A stretch of DNA of 64,000 nt from Cavia porcellus. Its lineage: Eukaryota > Chordata > Mammalia > Rodentia > Caviidae. The number at the start of each line of letters is the position of its first letter. Within the stretch, counting starts at the first letter, position 1. This document shows positions 56,050-64,000 of this stretch, piece after piece. The position numbers and the translations under genes were made by a program. Location: positions 31,785,748 through 31,849,747 of the forward strand of contig NW_026947506.1 of NCBI RefSeq assembly GCF_034190915.1, written 5' to 3'. Below the pieces are notes generated by a model that saw nothing but the letters and a program-made list of their open reading frames with translations, had not been told where the DNA came from and searched no databases.

Positions 56050-56690
56050 AAATATTTTGGATTGACTATCATCATTTTTTTTGAAGTCCTGTAAGGTCCT
56101 CAGTGTAGATTTTGTTGGTTTTGTTCCATATTGTTTTGATCAATTCTATTATACTTGATGATATAGACAACTCAATTTAAAAATAGCAAGAGGCACAATG
56201 GTAACCACTTTTGATCACCTGGTGTTCTATTTTTGCATCACGTGCTATGCCCACCCCTCTGTTCTCTGTTTTGTTTAGTCACATTTGTTTTTATTCTCTT
56301 CAAAAAAGTAGTAAGAACCGTGAGAGTAATAAAACCCTAAAAGCCTAATTGTTACTGTAAAAAAAGAGAGGAAAGTAAGGTGGACTAAGGGATATAACCG
56401 CAGGTATGTTCGAGAGTGTAGGATGGAAAACCATATAACTGAGCTGATGTTGGATCATTGAACGGAACTGTCTCCAATTTCACTGTATGAATGTTCACTT
56501 TATATGCTTTAATTTAGTGATATGGACAACTGTTTCTGGGAAGATAATGTGTAGCCTGTTAACTGGTGATTTCGTACTGTATATATTTTTCTAGAAATAC
56601 TGTACTATTTGTACCCTTTTACTGCATTGTTTTTTTATGTCCTTTTTTTCTTCTCTCTTTATATAAAAAAAAGAAAAAACAAGATAAATA
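56050..56690 (+). mobile_element. L1 3'UTR remnant with repeated modules
   Basis: TTTTTTTGAAGTCCTGTAAG at about 56080, CTTGATGATATAGACAACTC near 56154 and TAGTGATATGGACAACTGTT near 56515 repeat the module words of the L1 3' ends at 25.6, 41.5 and 50 kb. It ends in an A-rich tract at 56660-56690. Confidence 0.62.
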
Positions 56691-57177
56691 TTCTTGGTCC
56701 ACATCTTTTTAGAAACTTTATCAAATTCTATACAAGATTTTTTGCAACATGTATATGTGGTTTATTTGGGTTAGTAATTTTAGTAACCTACATTGTTCTG
56801 CAATAATGTACCATCAAATTTTGAATTTATGGTAACTGCTCATTATCTGCCACCTCACTTCAGAGTCTCTGGTATGGTGGCCTAAGGAGAGGGGGCAAAG
56901 AAATTCCTTTGTACCTCTGAGTTAGAGTCACTTGGGTCTTGATAATGATGTCATATCTTTGGCTAGAGGGTGTTGGGCACAGTTTACACACAGCAGGATA
57001 TGCACAGCAGGAAAGCTCCAGATGATTAAAAACCTGCTTAATTTGGCGCTGAATAAAACAACTGAATGCTTCACATTTGACATTTGAGTTCAAAGGGCAG
57101 CAGAAGGCCATCTTTGTGAAAATGAACGTTTTCACAACAATTTACTTCATTCTTCTCTTCTGCCTATGAGAAAGAGA

Positions 57178-57290
57178 GTGTGTGTGTGTGCGCACGCGCC
57201 AGACAGGGAAGTGGGGAAGGAGTAACACAGAGGGAGCGAGAAAAAAGAGAAAGGGGGGCGGGGGGGAGAGAGAGAGATACACACATACAC
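57178..57290 (+). repeat. TG and GA microsatellites
   Basis: GTGTGTGTGTGTG at 57178-57190 followed by GCGCACGCGCC, then a purine-rich GAGAGA tract to about 57278 and ACACACATACAC. The alternating purine-pyrimidine core is of a kind able to adopt Z-DNA. Confidence 0.85.
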
Positions 57291-57329
57291 GTACGGAAAG
57301 GATGCAGGTATTTCATTGTACATTTTCCC

Positions 57330-57680
57330 CTTACAAGGTCATTCTGTCACACAACACTGTTATCAAAATCAAGAAATCTGCACCCACCCCATCCCTTGGC
57401 GAAGCCCACACACCTCATTCCTATTTCACAGGTTGCTCCAATCACACCCTTTTGGCCACAGCAAATCTCAGCTCCTATGCTACATTCCTTTTCACATCTC
57501 TGAGGCCTCTGAGTGCCCTCAATCTTTGTCTTTGAGAACACTGACATTTTCCGAAGAGCTACAGGCCAGCAATTTTGCAGTTATGCTGTCCTCCAATTTT
57601 GCTTTGTTTTTTGTGTCATCATGGGTATATTCAGGTAATACAAAGTTTGGCACCAAGGATTTTTCTTTTTAACCTGCTCT
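57330..57680 (-). mobile_element. Ancient L1M 3' end
   Basis: TTTCACAGGTTGCTCCAATC, TTTGAGAACACTGACATTTT, GAAGAGCTACAGGCCAGCAA, GTATATTCAGGTAATACAAA follow the antisense order of a well-known ancient L1 3'UTR. Confidence 0.6.
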
Positions 57681-57804
57681 GTTTCTTTGCTTTCTTCTCT
57701 TAAAATTTCCACACACATTTGTTTCTTTCCATTTACTCTTTTGGGACTTACTAGGGTTTTTTCCCATGATTTCTGAATTGAATGTCATTCATTTTCAGTT
57801 TATT

Positions 57805-57895
57805 TTTTATTTTTTGCAGTGCTGGTGATTAAACCTAGGGCCTTATGCATGCTGAGCAACATTACCACTGAGCCACAACCCTGACACCCTCAGGC
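57805..57895 (-). mobile_element. ID-type SINE fragment
   Basis: TTTGCAGTGCTGGTGATTAA, ACCTAGGGCCTTATGCATGC, ACTGAGCCACAACCCTGAC: a reversed tRNA-like unit. Confidence 0.75.
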
Positions 57896-57899
57896 ATTT

Positions 57900-58460
57900 T
57901 ATTTAGTGCATATCAGAAGACTATAAGAAGTTTTAAAAAAACTAAAATCAATTTTTGTGAGGTTTTAATGAAAACTAACAAAATAACTGGGTTGGATTTA
58001 AACCTAATAAAAGACAAACTTTAGATGCATTTGAATAAAAGAAGGCAGAAACACACCAATCTTGGACATTGAAAAGGTAATTTCAGATATAGCAGAGTTG
58101 AATAATTATAAGAAAGTACAGTAAATAATTTAATGCCATAAATTAAATTTGGCAATATTCTAGAAATATAAAAATTACTAAAACTGACAAAACCAGAATA
58201 AACTATGAACTGTTAAAGAACTGGATCCATGCTAAAAAGTATACCCAAAGAAACTCCAGAAGTATCAAATTCTATTCAAGACTTTGTGATTTGTTGAAAA
58301 CCAAAATGCATTTATATCTATAATAGATAAAAAACATACTAAAAATATATAAGAAAAAAGACAACCCAGAACAAATTCAGCCAAAAGTAATAAACACATG
58401 AAACAACGATATACCGTTTATGGCTACATTCATACCTAGTAAGGAAGCAACCAGAAAAGA
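57900..58460 (+). mobile_element. Probable ancient L1 ORF2 fragment
   Basis: A-rich, with AAATTTGGCAATATTCTAGA, AAATTACTAAAACTGACAAA and TAGTAAGGAAGCAACC, resembling decayed RT-region L1 sequence. No open frame. Confidence 0.45.
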
Positions 58461-58699
58461 TCCATAGCAATTTCAGTAGTGGTCACATTTGAGTGGGAGG
58501 GTAAAAAGGGGCTCCATTGTATTTAAAAGATTTTAAGGCTTCAGAAAATATGAAGAAAATAAGCTTTTTAACACTTGCACAATCTGGATGATAAACACAA
58601 AGGTTTATTTTTGCACAGCTATGTATTTTGATGCATTATTTTCTAATAATTTTAAATGATTTTTAAAATGGGCTGGAAGTATGGGAAACCTTCAGTAAG

Positions 58700-59060
58700 A
58701 ACCACCTGCAAACTGGAGACCAAGCTCATTGGTGAAATAAATAAAACACCTCCACATAAACATCATATTGTCTCAGTAGTGTGAGAAGCTAAAAGAAACA
58801 ACATGTGTATATTGTAGCTATATTATATAAAAAAATAGTTAAGATACTACTACGAGTTCTCCGAGTTCACTGAAGAGAAAGATTTGTGCCGGTATTGTTC
58901 CGACAATTGAAGGCAGATGTCTTGTGCTCTGGGTGATTGATTTGGGAATGACAGTGTGCAATGTATGTACCACTGTTCCCTCTAATTGTAGCATTTTGAA
59001 ATTTTTAGTTTTTTTCTTTTTCTCCTTGAAATAAAACAGATTTTGGGAGAAAAATATCTG
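58700..59060 (+). mobile_element. Old L1 3'UTR (same type as L1 copy 3)
   Basis: Plus-strand segment matching the reverse complement of 11664-11860: GAGTTCACTGAAGAGAAAGA, GCAGATGTCTTGTGCTCTGG, GTGTGCAATGTATGTACCAC. It ends near CCTTGAAATAAAACAG. An orphan 3' end of the copy 3 family. Confidence 0.65.
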
Positions 59061-59095
59061 AGACCGACTGGATAATTAACTTGTCTTTAAGCATT

Positions 59096-59127
59096 AAAAC
59101 AAAACAAAAACAAACAAACAAAAAACG
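59096..59127 (+). repeat. (AAAAC/AAAC)n simple repeat
   Basis: A-rich CAAAA/CAAAC repeats, possibly the tail of the preceding L1 3' end. Confidence 0.8.
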
Positions 59128-59129
59128 CC

Positions 59130-60500
59130 TGCAAGTCATAGCGGAAAAAACCAGACCCATTCGGACTTAAGACTTTAAATCACAGTACTTGTTTCATCCC
59201 GCCATGCCCATCTCACATCTGTCCATCTTAAAAACCATCAAACATAGGCAAGTCTTCCTCCAGCTCTTCACCTTACTCCTCTCTGACCTCTCTTCACCAA
59301 GCACCTTAAAAGAACCGATTTCACTTAACCGGCCCGCTGTTCTCCCCCAGACTGCAAACAGGTATTCACGGTTTCCCACCTCCTCCATCTCCATATACTG
59401 AGCCCAACCTCCCAGCCCACACTGTCTTGGTCTGGTCCTCATCAACTCACTTGCAGTGATGCACTGAGATCCCAAACCCAAACCCCGTGGCGAAGCCAGG
59501 AGGCACAGCCGCAGGCCCACATCCACTCCACTCGCCCCACTCCTCCAGCCCCTTCTGCCTGAGCTCCACGATGCTAAGTCCAGTAGGATTCATTTTGCAC
59601 CTCTTACCCTTGCAATCACTGGTCACCCACGCACACAGTGGATGGAAATCTGATCCACAGCCACCCCTTTCCTGAGTCACGACTGACCTTCCCTTTGCTG
59701 GATGTCCATTCACCCACTGTGGATCCTGATCAGGGTGCTACCCCTCCGTCGCCCTCACACAACCAACTTCAACTTCAGGACTCGGCTGAAGATCGGACTG
59801 CGCTAGAGTCCTGTGTAGTGCATCCTAAGTGTCCACCCCGAGCACTCAACAAACGTTTCCTGGTGAGTCCAGATCCCCGAAGCCAAATCACTGCACAGCC
59901 CTCCTCCGGTTCCCACACCGCTTGTGCCTACCACTGGCTCCAAGGTGGGGCCACCGAGGGCGAGGACGGCTGTAGATAAAGGGGACATCCCTATAAAGAC
60001 AGGGCTTTCCTTTGAGGTCTCCCCTTCCCTTACAAACTAGGGCACCAGAGCAGACGCAAGTGGGGTTCAGGGACTGAGGTGGCAAAAAAATCTTGAGGTC
60101 AAGGGAGGGAAGCCAATTCACCTTTGGGAGAGGGGGCTGACTCTGGGCAGTCACCTCGGTGGTCCCTGCCTGAACCTCCGGAGACTGTGGGCTCCAACAA
60201 GGGACAGTTGCGGAAGGACAAAGGCTTAGTGACACAACATGGCTGTAGCTCCCAGACCCACCACCTGTGGCTTCCCTGGCCAGGCCAACACTAGTATTGC
60301 ACCCGCGATGCAACACGGCAGGACCGGCATCCTGGTGCTCTGTGTCACCTGGAGAAAAGCTTCAACACCCTTTGAGGGTGTTGAAGAAGAGGGTCCCCAG
60401 TGCTGGTGGCTGGAGTACAGCCTAGGGTTCAAATAAGTACCACAGAGCTAGACACCTCAAAATTGGGGAAGAGATCCTGGAAGACTGGGACTGCGGCTCC
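59130..60500. other. CpG-richer unique stretch upstream of the ETS array
   Basis: More CpG dinucleotides than the surrounding sequence. Open stretches of 60-142 codons on both strands reflect composition, and none is recognised. Together with the ETS array at its right end it may be the 5' part of a gene. It includes the perfect hairpin at 60360-60386. Confidence 0.4.
60360..60386. other. Perfect 12-bp inverted repeat with 3-nt loop
   Basis: CTTCAACACCCT (60360-60371), TTG, AGGGTGTTGAAG (60375-60386). The stem is exact over 12 pairs and stops there. It could form a hairpin in RNA or cruciform in DNA; function unknown. Confidence 0.95.
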
Positions 60501-60517
60501 TAGCAGGCTCAGAGCGG

Positions 60518-60623
60518 CACTTCCGGCTCGCATGACGCACTTCCGGCTCGCATAGCATTTCCGGCTCGCATGACACACTTCCGGCTTGCATGACACACTT
60601 CCGGTCCCAGACCACTGACGTAG
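60518..60623 (-). promoter_or_regulatory. Tandem ETS-site array with adjacent CRE-like site (candidate promoter)
   Basis: Four tandem units of 18-20 bases plus a partial fifth (60518, 60538, 60556, 60576, 60596), each holding TTCCGG: four read CACTTCCGG and the third CATTTCCGG. The reverse complement CCGGAAGTG is the consensus of ETS factors such as GABPA and ELK. A CRE-like TGACGTAG follows at 60616-60623. Clustered ETS and CRE sites in CpG-richer DNA are typical of TATA-less housekeeping promoters. The direction and target gene are not determined here. Confidence 0.45.
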
Positions 60624-60639
60624 TTCCCTGGGAGTCACC

Positions 60640-61040
60640 GACTGAAAGCCACCTGTGTGGCACGGGCGGCACCCCGGACTGTCAGTGAAGGGGACCTATA
60701 TCACCATAGCTGCCTGGGGGTGGCTCCCAAGTCCCATACAATTCTTATCACAGCCTCGTGTTATCTTGGGTGGGTTATGGCTGCCCCAAAGTTGAGGCGT
60801 AAAGTCTGATCAGGGACTTACGCAAAGCTTTCTTTCTAGGGATTGTTATGCCAAGAACTTTTACCGGCATTGATTCATTCAAAGAGCTATCTTTAAGTCC
60901 TTCAGCTCAGATTGCCAAAATTGGTGTTATTATCTTTACCTTTATTTCGTAAAAGAACAGTCAGGTACTATAAATCTATATGTACACAAGAGGAACACAA
61001 GTACTTTAAACAATGATCAGATATCTGGAAACAACATGTT
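60640..61040. other. Unique stretch right of the ETS array
   Basis: GC content falls quickly to the right. No ORF, exon or repeat recognised. Confidence 0.35.
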
Positions 61041-61165
61041 TTGAGCCTGGGCTGGTGGTGCCCACCTGTAACCTTAGCACTCAGGAGACTGAGACCAAAA
61101 ATCAAAACAAAACAAAAAAACCCACAAGTTTGGAGCCAGTCAGGGATACATATTGAGACCTCACA
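61040..61165 (+). mobile_element. B1 SINE with A-rich insertion
   Basis: GCCTGGGCTGGTGGTGCCCA, GCACTCAGGAGACTGAGACC, an AAAACAAAAC stretch, then GAGCCAGTCAGGGATACATA. Confidence 0.72.
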
Positions 61166-61261
61166 AACTGAAGAGTCAATTAACTCTGAAACTTAGGGAA
61201 GCATAAAATGATCACGAAGTTACACATGAGATTGTGAGCTAGACAATGCATAAAAATTGAA

Positions 61262-61350
61262 GTGTAAGCCAAGCAAAGTGGTATACACTGAAAATAGATC
61301 TCAGTTCAAACCCAGCTTGGGTAATCTGCCATACTGATAAACCTCATCTC
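61262..61350 (+). mobile_element. B1 SINE fragment
   Basis: AAGCCAAGCAAAGTGGTATA, AGTTCAAACCCAGCTTGGGT, CTCATCTCAAAAAGG. It directly precedes another B1. Confidence 0.6.
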
Positions 61351-61353
61351 AAA

Positions 61354-61480
61354 AAGGCAGGTGTGGTGGCCTGTGCCTGCACTCGGGAGACTGAGGCAGG
61401 AGGGTGGCTGCAAGTTCAAGGCCAGCATGGGTGACATAGTGAGTCTGAGGACAGTCTAAACCACTTAGCAAAAAATTTTG
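61354..61480 (+). mobile_element. B1 SINE
   Basis: GCAGGTGTGGTGGCCTGTGC, GACTGAGGCAGGAGGGTGGC, TTCAAGGCCAGCATGGGTGA. Confidence 0.85.
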
Positions 61481-62340
61481 CAAACCATTGTTGCAAAAAA
61501 GTAGAAAATAAAAACTCTTAACCACCACAGCTGCAAGAGTCTTACAAACCCCCTATTCACAAGGAACATTCCAGAGAGTTGAATTGCCTGGAGAATTTGA
61601 ACAAGTTCTGGGCTAACACAGATATTCCCTATGACACATATCGTACATCATGTCTTCCTGTGAGTCTTCAAAAACTATTGAAGCCATCATTTTAGTCCCT
61701 TATTAGTATGTTCAGATACTAAATTTCATATTCATTAGTCTATTTTGCATTCTTTAACAGTGAGAGCTTTAAATATATATACCATTAGATTCAACTCATG
61801 CTTTTTGGGGGGCATTAAGGTAACCTATTATTTTTTAAAATGAGATTGTTTTTTCTTTTGTTTCTGTTTCCTATGTCAGGTTTGGATATCAAGAATTTGA
61901 GTCCTTTTCAGATTGAACTGCATAGATTTCTACCTTGCAGTTTGTTCCAGACAGAACTAAAAACAGAAGCCATCTGAAAATCCCAAACAGTCAAGTATAA
62001 AATTACTGAATTTTAAGCTTTTAAAAGATAATCTTTTTGAGGGTTTTTTTTGTCCTTTGTTCTTTTCTTCCTGTTTCATTCATTTTGGTGATATACTTTG
62101 TCTTCCAAATTGCCTTTTAATCTGTATTTTCAAGTCTGACTGTGTTATTTATTTTACCTATTACTTTAATTACTTAAAATTCCTGGATCTATTTTAGAGT
62201 CTTCTAATAATTGGGGGTTTTTTGTTGATTAGCTTAACCAGAGATTACCTTGTTCATTTGTTTCTAAAACTGAAGTCTTAGATTTGTCTACTTTTTCCCA
62301 CTAATAAGAGAAAATAAAACGTAATAATAATCATCTTCTA
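61480..62340. other. AT-rich stretch, no gene recognised
   Basis: Low GC, with no open frame above 60 codons. It may include decayed L1, but nothing is specific enough. Confidence 0.35.
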
Positions 62341-62700
62341 ATATCAAGATTACATAGAAATTAAAATAAATTCAAACCTCACTGTACAAGAAATAAGATC
62401 AAGATTCAACAAATGAGATTGTATCAGATTATAAAGCTTCCATATGGCAAAGAAAACAACCAGTGGAGGGAAGAGACCTACAGAATGGAAGATTTCTTTG
62501 CCAGCTATTACTTGGACAGAGGATTGATCTCTAGAATATATTTTTTTTAAATCTCAAAAACAGGATCCTCCCCAAAATAAAAAAACAATAGAAAAATGAG
62601 CTACTGAAATGAATAGACACTTCTGAAACACATAAAGCATAGCAATGATTGAACCTCAGATTTCCTCATTTCTTAGAGTACAGGTAGCAACTAATTTATA
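62340..62700 (+). mobile_element. Ancient L1 ORF2 fragment (thumb region)
   Basis: AAGATTCAACAAATGAGATT, AAGCTTCCATATGGCAAAGA, GAGACCTACAGAATGGAAGA, GAGGATTGATCTCTAGAATA follow the ORF2 order after the RT domain. Confidence 0.65.
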
Positions 62701-62764
62701 TATTGTGTGTTTTTCTTTTCCTTTCTCTTTTTTTTCAGGCAGAAGGTAAAACCTGATCCCTATT

Positions 62765-62963
62765 ACTCTTTTTTTCTCACCTATAGTGTTAGGGACTGAA
62801 CTCAGGGCCTTCACACTGAGCTACATCCCCAGCCCTTTTTTATTCTTCATTGTGATACAGTGTCACTAAGTTGTCCAAGGTGGACTCAAAATTGGTATCC
62901 TCTTGCCTCAGCCTCCCAGAGTGCTGGGATTACAGGAATGCACCACGATGCCTGGCTATTTCT
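62765..62963 (-). mobile_element. B1-dID SINE
   Basis: GGACTGAACTCAGGGCCTTC, CTGAGCTACATCCCCAGCCC, GTCACTAAGTTGTCCAAGG, CTCAGCCTCCCAGAGTGCTG, GGATTACAGGAATGCACCAC. It separates two parts of the ancient L1. Confidence 0.92.
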
Positions 62964-63400
62964 TCCATTTCTTCTAGCTTCCAGAGTTTCTTATCTTGAC
63001 CCTCTGTAGTGAATGCATCCTTATTTTTAACATGTTTAATATTTGTATGTTTCCATAGTAAGAATTTAAGAATAGCAAGCCTGAAGAAAATACAATTATA
63101 GAATACATTTATAAAACAATTTAAATGAAAGATACAGGATCAAAAATCCAAAGAACTAAAATGAAAGATAAAATTACATCATTTTTAGAAGCTAATACAG
63201 AGTAATATCTTCATGATTTCTGAAGGAGAAAGGACTTTTTTAAGAAAAACACAAAAATCACTAAGTAAAAAGGAGCAGATTGAAAAGAGTGAGTCAGAGT
63301 AGTAAAACTATACAGGAAAGTAAGGCATAAGCTACAGAAGAGGAGAAGACCTCTATATAGCATGTATCTTACAAAGATTCATATGCACAGAATACAGAAT
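62963..63400. other. A-rich stretch, no gene recognised
   Basis: Probably decayed repeat DNA between two L1 ORF2 pieces. Nothing specific. Confidence 0.3.
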
Positions 63401-63625
63401 TCCTCTAAATCAATAAGAAAAAGACAGATGATACAATACAAAAAATGGTCAAAAAGTTTGAATAGGTATTTTCTAGAAGAAAAAACATAAATGGCCCATT
63501 AATCATATAAAAAGATTCTCCATTAGTAGTGAAGACTTACAAACCACTAGCCTGGCACTGACAATACCAAACACTAGCAAAGCTGTGAGGCAAATCAAAC
63601 CCTCATTGCTGGTTACAGTGAAGAA
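63400..63625 (+). mobile_element. Ancient L1 ORF2 fragment (continuation)
   Basis: ATAAATGGCCCATTAATCAT, ATTAGTAGTGAAGACTTACA, AAACACTAGCAAAGCTGTGA, AAACCCTCATTGCTGG continue the ORF2 order from the fragment at 62340-62700. Confidence 0.6.
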
Positions 63626-63637
63626 GAGTACAGCTAG

Positions 63638-63835
63638 CCCAAAGAGGTGGTCCACACCTGTAATCTTAGCCCTTGGGGAGGCGGAGACAGGAGGATCCCA
63701 AGTTCAAGCCCAACCTGGGCAATGCAGTGACTGAGGGTGGCCCTGTCAAAATTTAAAAGAATAAAAAATAAAAGACTGGGGTTGCAGCTCAGTGCGAAGG
63801 CCCTGGTTTCAATCCCTCGTACAAGATAAGAGTGG
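63638..63835 (+). mobile_element. B1-dID SINE
   Basis: GAGGTGGTCCACACCTGTAA, GGAGGCGGAGACAGGAGGAT, CAAGTTCAAGCCCAACCTGG, linker, then dID: ACTGGGGTTGCAGCTCAGTG, CTGGTTTCAATCCCTCGTAC. Confidence 0.92.
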
Positions 63836-64000
63836 AGGGCTCCACTCTAGTCAAACAAATAAAAGCCTTAACAAATTTTTAAGAAAAGTGAAAATTCTTT
63901 TCAGATCTGTCAGAAAAATAAGGCCACATGACAAAGCCCTGTTTCCTCAAATGGGAGAGATTGACAGAAAAATACAGAAAAACCCAGGAGCAGAAACCTC

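Noticed and set aside
57180..57535. Arg/Glu-rich 107- and 117-codon frames
   Set aside because: They come from the TG/GA microsatellite and the adjacent ancient L1 3' end.
59888..60316. 142-codon minus-strand frame in the CpG-richer block
   Set aside because: No motif, no splice context and an overlapping plus-strand frame of similar quality; kept only as a possible 5' gene region.
60429..60672. Repetitive Cys/Ser-rich reading frames (ASRKC, CEPE repeats) on the minus strand
   Set aside because: They are translations of the ~20-base ETS-site tandem array; the repeat explains the protein pattern.
1..64000. CRISPR array, phage, integron or bacterial-type operon
   Set aside because: No regularly spaced direct repeats with unique spacers and no prokaryotic genes; all dense repeats are mammalian transposons.

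Overview
The window is nuclear DNA of a placental mammal, almost certainly a rodent outside the mouse/rat group. No sign of bacterial, phage or organelle sequence was seen. The evidence is its repeats: young and old LINE-1 (L1) copies, 7SL-derived B1 SINEs, tRNA-derived ID SINEs, many dimeric B1-dID SINEs (known from squirrels, dormice, beaver and hystricomorphs), MaLR and ERVL-type LTRs, and ancient MIR, L1M and Tigger remnants. The species cannot be fixed from the sequence alone.

Layout. 1-30.6 kb is an L1 graveyard. A young truncated L1 (1-2487) abuts the A-rich tail of a near full-length young L1 (2488-9015), both on the minus strand. Next come an old L1 (9.2-11.65 kb and about 18.2-18.9 kb) split by a full-length middle-aged L1 (11664-18163), a plus-strand old L1 (about 18.9-24.3 kb), a minus-strand L1 5' end (24.3-25.0 kb) and a further old minus-strand L1 (25.0-30.6 kb) with a young L1 3' end inside it. 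30.6-39 kb is lower in L1 and rich in SINEs. It carries the clearest gene relic, a GC-rich class II olfactory receptor (36959-37935) with no ATG at the expected start, a one-base frameshift and a changed TM7 motif. 39.3-41.8 kb is a plus-strand L1 lacking most of ORF2.

42-50 kb has the remains of a KRAB zinc-finger gene on the minus strand (KRAB-A exon about 49.5-49.6 kb, zinc-finger block about 44.2-45.0 kb), a well-formed 93-base candidate exon of unknown gene (42911-43003, minus) and an ERVL-MaLR provirus remnant. 50-59 kb is mixed unique sequence, SINEs and L1 3' ends. 59.1-60.7 kb is CpG-richer and ends in a short tandem array of ETS-type ACTTCCGG sites, the best promoter candidate. 60.7-64 kb is SINEs and old L1 pieces.

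There is no operon-like cooperation of genes here. The main biology is retrotransposon history: a three-way comparison of L1 copies shows one young copy has lost the ORF1 stop and fused ORF1 to ORF2 in frame, and that the two young copies share a derived nonsense codon in ORF2. I found no convincing new biological system. The ETS array, the orphan exon and the L1 3'UTR modules are the leads most worth checking.
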